A stretch of 64,000 bases of DNA from Azohydromonas aeria (lineage in GTDB: Bacteria > Pseudomonadota > Gammaproteobacteria > Burkholderiales > Burkholderiaceae_C). The translations under genes were made by a program, and so were the position numbers. Below are positions 61,695 to 64,000 of this stretch, piece by piece (position 1 is the stretch's first letter; every line of letters starts with the position of its first letter). Under the pieces are notes generated by a model. The model searched no databases, was not told the origin of the DNA, and saw nothing but the letters and a program-made list of their open reading frames with translations. The DNA is taken from assembly GCF_009760915.1 (NCBI RefSeq), contig NZ_VIDQ01000017.1, positions 1 to 64,000 on the forward strand, written 5' to 3'.

Positions 61695-62799
61695 TTACAG
61701 GCCCTGCTTGAGGCTGGCGGCAATGAAGTTGTCGAGATCGCCGTCGAGCACCTTCTGGGTGTTGGAGATCTCGACGTTGGTGCGCAGGTCCTTGATGCGG
61801 CTCTGATCGAGCACGTAGGAGCGGATCTGGTGGCCCCAGCCCACGTCGGTCTTGGCGTCTTCGAGCTTCTGCTGCTCGGCCATCTTCTTGCGCATCTCGT
61901 GCTCGTACAGGCGCGAGCGCAGCATCTGCCAGGCCTCGTCGCGGTTGCGGTGCTGCGAGCGGTCGTTCTGGCACTGCACGACGATGCCGGTGGGGATGTG
62001 CGTGAGGCGCACGGCCGAGTCGGTCTTGTTGATGTGCTGGCCGCCGGCGCCGGAGGCGCGGAAGGTGTCGGTGCGCACGTCGGCCGGGTTGATGTCGATC
62101 TCGATGGAGTCGTCGACTTCCGGGTACACGAACAGCGAGGCGAAGCTGGTGTGGCGCCCGCCGGAGCTGTCGAAGGGGCTCTTGCGCACGAGGCGGTGCA
62201 CGCCGGTCTCGGTGCGCAGGTGGCCGAAGGCGTAGTCGCCCTCGACCTTGATCGTGGCGCTGCGGATGCCGGCCACGTCCCCTTCCGTCTCCTCCATGAC
62301 CTCGGTCTTGAAGCCCTTGCGCTCGCAGTACTTGAGGTACTGGCGCAGCAGCATGCTGGCCCAGTCGCAGGCCTCGGTGCCGCCGGCGCCGGCCTGGATG
62401 TCGATGAAGCAGTTGCTCGGGTCGGCGGGGTTGTTGAACATGCGGCGGAACTCGAGCTGCTCCACCACGGCCTGCAGGGCCTGCGCCTCGGACTCGATGT
62501 GCTCCAGGGCGGCCACGTCCTCGTCGGCCTTGCTCATCTCCCAGAGCTCGAGGTTGTCGCCGAGGTTGCGCTCGAGGTGGTTGATGGTCTCGACCACCGT
62601 CTCCAGCGTCTTCTTCTCGCGCCCGAGTTCCTGGGCGCGCTTGGGATCGTTCCAGACGCTGGGGTTCTCCAGCGCGGCGTTGACTTCGTTCAGGCGGAGC
62701 GCTTTGCGGTCGTAGTCAAAGATACCCCCTTAGCGCACTGGTGCGCTCGCTCAGGTCGGTCAGCAGGCTGCCGATGGCGTTGATGCGTTCGATGTCCAT
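61695..62799 (-). CDS. prfB: peptide chain release factor 2 (programmed +1 frameshift)
   Basis: RF2 reads UGA and UAA. The first 27 codons (62799-62719) end in CTT followed by an in-frame TGA; skipping T at 62718 continues GAC at 62717 to the stop at 61695, giving 367 residues. AGGGGG three bases before CTT is the internal Shine-Dalgarno that drives the shift, and CTT-TGA-C is the known slip site. The anticodon-like SPF ([11 protein letters not shown]) and GGQ ([13 protein letters not shown]) motifs are intact. The frame break is regulation, not a sequence error. Confidence 0.97.
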
Positions 62800-62937
62800 G
62801 TGTGGGGACCCACGGTCGGTGATGCTTGGAAGGGGTGGAATTTTCGCACGCGCGCCATGCCGGGCCGGGCGGCGCGGGCGATGTAAGAAAATCCGGCCCC
62901 GGCAGTCCGGCCCACGGCCTGCCGCACGGGAGGAGAC

Positions 62938-63255
62938 ATGGACACGCAGGGCCGCCAACAGGCCGACATTCCCAATGACGGCCCGGCCCGCGCGGACGCG
63001 GCCGAGCCCGCCGCGGCGCGGCACTGGCGGCTGACGCTGCGGCTGACGGCGGCGCTGCTGCTGGCGTGGTTCGTGGCCGGCTTCGTGGGCGTGTTCTTCG
63101 CCACCGAGCTGCGCCAGCGCTTCTTCGGCTGGCCACTGGGCTTCTGGTTCGCCTCGCAGGGCGCGCTGCTGGTGTTCCTGGCCATCGTGGCGGTGTATGC
63201 CTGGGCCATGGGCCGCATCGACGCCGCCACCGGGCTGGCCGAGGAGGAGGGCTGA
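62938..63255 (+). CDS. DUF4212 small membrane protein (symporter small subunit)
   Basis: 105 residues with two hydrophobic helices (LTLRLTAALLLAWFVAGFVGVFF and FWFASQGALLVFLAIVAVYAW). DUF4212 proteins precede and are thought to pair with VC_2705-type sodium:solute symporters, as the next gene does, one base after this stop. GGAGGAG sits before the ATG. It diverges from prfB. Confidence 0.87.
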   Translation: MDTQGRQQADIPNDGPARADAAEPAAARHWRLTLRLTAALLLAWFVAGFVGVFFATELRQRFFGWPLGFWFASQGALLVFLAIVAVYAWAMGRIDAATGLAEEEG

Positions 63256-63256
63256 G

Positions 63257-64000
63257 ATGGCGGCACCGCCGGTCACGCGCTCGTTCTCGCCGCAGCGTTT
63301 TCGCGCCCGGCTGCACCTCATCTACATCGGCTTTGCGCTGGGCTTCATCGCCTTCGTGGCGCTGCTGGGGCTGGCCGAGCACCTGGCCGGGCTGTCCAAG
63401 CGCTGGATCGGCTTCGCCTTCCTGCTCATGACGGTGCTGGTCTATGCCGGCATCGGCATCCTCAGCCGCACCACCGACCCGGCCGAGTACTACGTGGCGG
63501 GCCGGCGCGTGCCGGCCTTCTACAACGGCATGGCCACCGCCGCGGACTGGATGAGCGCGGCCTCCTTCATCGGCATGGCCGGCACGCTCTACCTCAGCGG
63601 CTTCGGCGGCCTGGCCTACATCGTGGGCTGGACCGGCGGCTACTGCCTGATGGCGCTGCTGCTGGCGCCCTACCTGCGCAAGTTCGGCCAGTACACGATT
63701 CCCGACTTCCTGGGCGCGCGCTACGAGGGCCACCTGCCGCGGCTCATCGGCGCGGCCTGCACCATCCTGGTCAGTTTTACTTATCTCGTTGCCCAGATTT
63801 ATGGGGTGGGCCTGATCACGGCGCGGCTCACGGGGCTGCCCTTCGAGGTGGGCGTGTTCGTGGGCCTGGGCGGGGTGCTGGTGTGCTCGTTCCTGGGCGG
63901 CATGCGCGCGGTGACGTGGACGCAGGTGGCGCAGTACATCGTGCTCATCGTGGCCTACCTGGTGCCGGTGTGCTGGCTCGCGGCCAAGCAGACCGGCCTG
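63257..64000 (+). CDS. sodium:solute symporter (VC_2705 type), 3' end outside window
   Basis: First 248 residues of an SSS-family transporter. Several long helices, with the family loop TTDPAEYYVAGRRVPAFYNGMA and MSAASFIGMAGTLYLSG and the EYYVAGR motif found in ActP-like and VC_2705 proteins. Acetate and related monocarboxylates are likely substrates but not proven. It starts at ATG 63257, one base after the DUF4212 stop, and is cut by the window end. Confidence 0.88.
   Translation, partial: MAAPPVTRSFSPQRFRARLHLIYIGFALGFIAFVALLGLAEHLAGLSKRWIGFAFLLMTVLVYAGIGILSRTTDPAEYYVAGRRVPAFYNGMATAADWMSAASFIGMAGTLYLSGFGGLAYIVGWTGGYCLMALLLAPYLRKFGQYTIPDFLGARYEGHLPRLIGAACTILVSFTYLVAQIYGVGLITARLTGLPFEVGVFVGLGGVLVCSFLGGMRAVTWTQVAQYIVLIVAYLVPVCWLAAKQTGL

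Noticed and set aside
62716-62799. prfB as a broken gene or sequencing error
   Set aside because: The stop is part of the known RF2 frameshift site with its internal Shine-Dalgarno; length after shift is normal.
1-64000. CRISPR arrays, insertion sequences or prophage genes
   Set aside because: No regularly spaced repeats, transposase, integrase or phage structural genes were seen.

Overview
This is a GC-rich (roughly 70 %) chromosomal window from a betaproteobacterium, most likely a Burkholderiales member of the Comamonadaceae or the Leptothrix/Rubrivivax/Sphaerotilus-like group. The evidence is the flagellar gene order, DUF4148 and DUF3182 proteins, the fbp-pepN pair, a DUF4212/VC_2705-type symporter pair and the codon usage. 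No phage, CRISPR array or insertion sequence is visible.

Left third (1-20.3 kb): a flagellar locus. It begins inside flhF, followed by an FlhG-like gene without a P-loop and by fliA (sigma-28). A secreted PQQ-type sugar dehydrogenase with Ig-like domains sits next. The minus-strand genes flgN-flgM-flgA then diverge from the long plus-strand run flgBCDEFGHIJKL. Two sequences match sigma-28 promoters, one before flgM and one between flgF and flgG, so FliA made here probably feeds back on this locus. An HPt protein and a REC-PAS?-GGDEF-EAL protein follow, a likely phosphorelay and cyclic-di-GMP module.

Middle (20.3-32.4 kb): a DUF4148 secreted protein, a BrnT/BrnA toxin-antitoxin pair, tRNA-Ser(UGA), and a cobalamin-riboswitch-controlled btuB-btuC-btuD-btuF uptake operon. 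Then come apaH, a CNNM/CorC-type membrane protein, a SapC-family protein, a MarR regulator, an L-2-hydroxyglutarate-oxidase-like flavoprotein and a small four-cysteine protein between two clear terminators.

Recombination region (32.4-46.5 kb): recC, recB and recD lie on the minus strand, but recD is cut off from recB by about 6.7 kb (recB start of downstream side 39.2 kb to recD start 34.3 kb leaves 4.85 kb of inserted DNA). The insert carries an HtrA-type lipoprotein protease, a small secreted protein and a 549-residue secreted protein of unknown function, plus about 0.85 kb of noncoding DNA; part of it is clearly poorer in GC. RecB keeps its helicase motifs, but its C-terminal nuclease motif reads D-W-S where D-Y-K is expected. 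A palindromic repeat has been absorbed into its coding sequence, and REP-like inverted repeats lie in the recC-recB and recD-htrA gaps.

Right third (46.5-64 kb): two HepT-like genes with one MntA-like nucleotidyltransferase (a HEPN/MNT toxin-antitoxin set with a duplicated partner), a second DUF4148 protein, trkA-trkH potassium uptake, a chemoreceptor, a minus-strand run of glk, DUF72, DUF3182 and an alpha/beta hydrolase, tRNA-Thr(CGU), fbp, pepN, and prfB with its programmed frameshift. The window ends in a DUF4212 protein followed by a truncated sodium:solute symporter gene.
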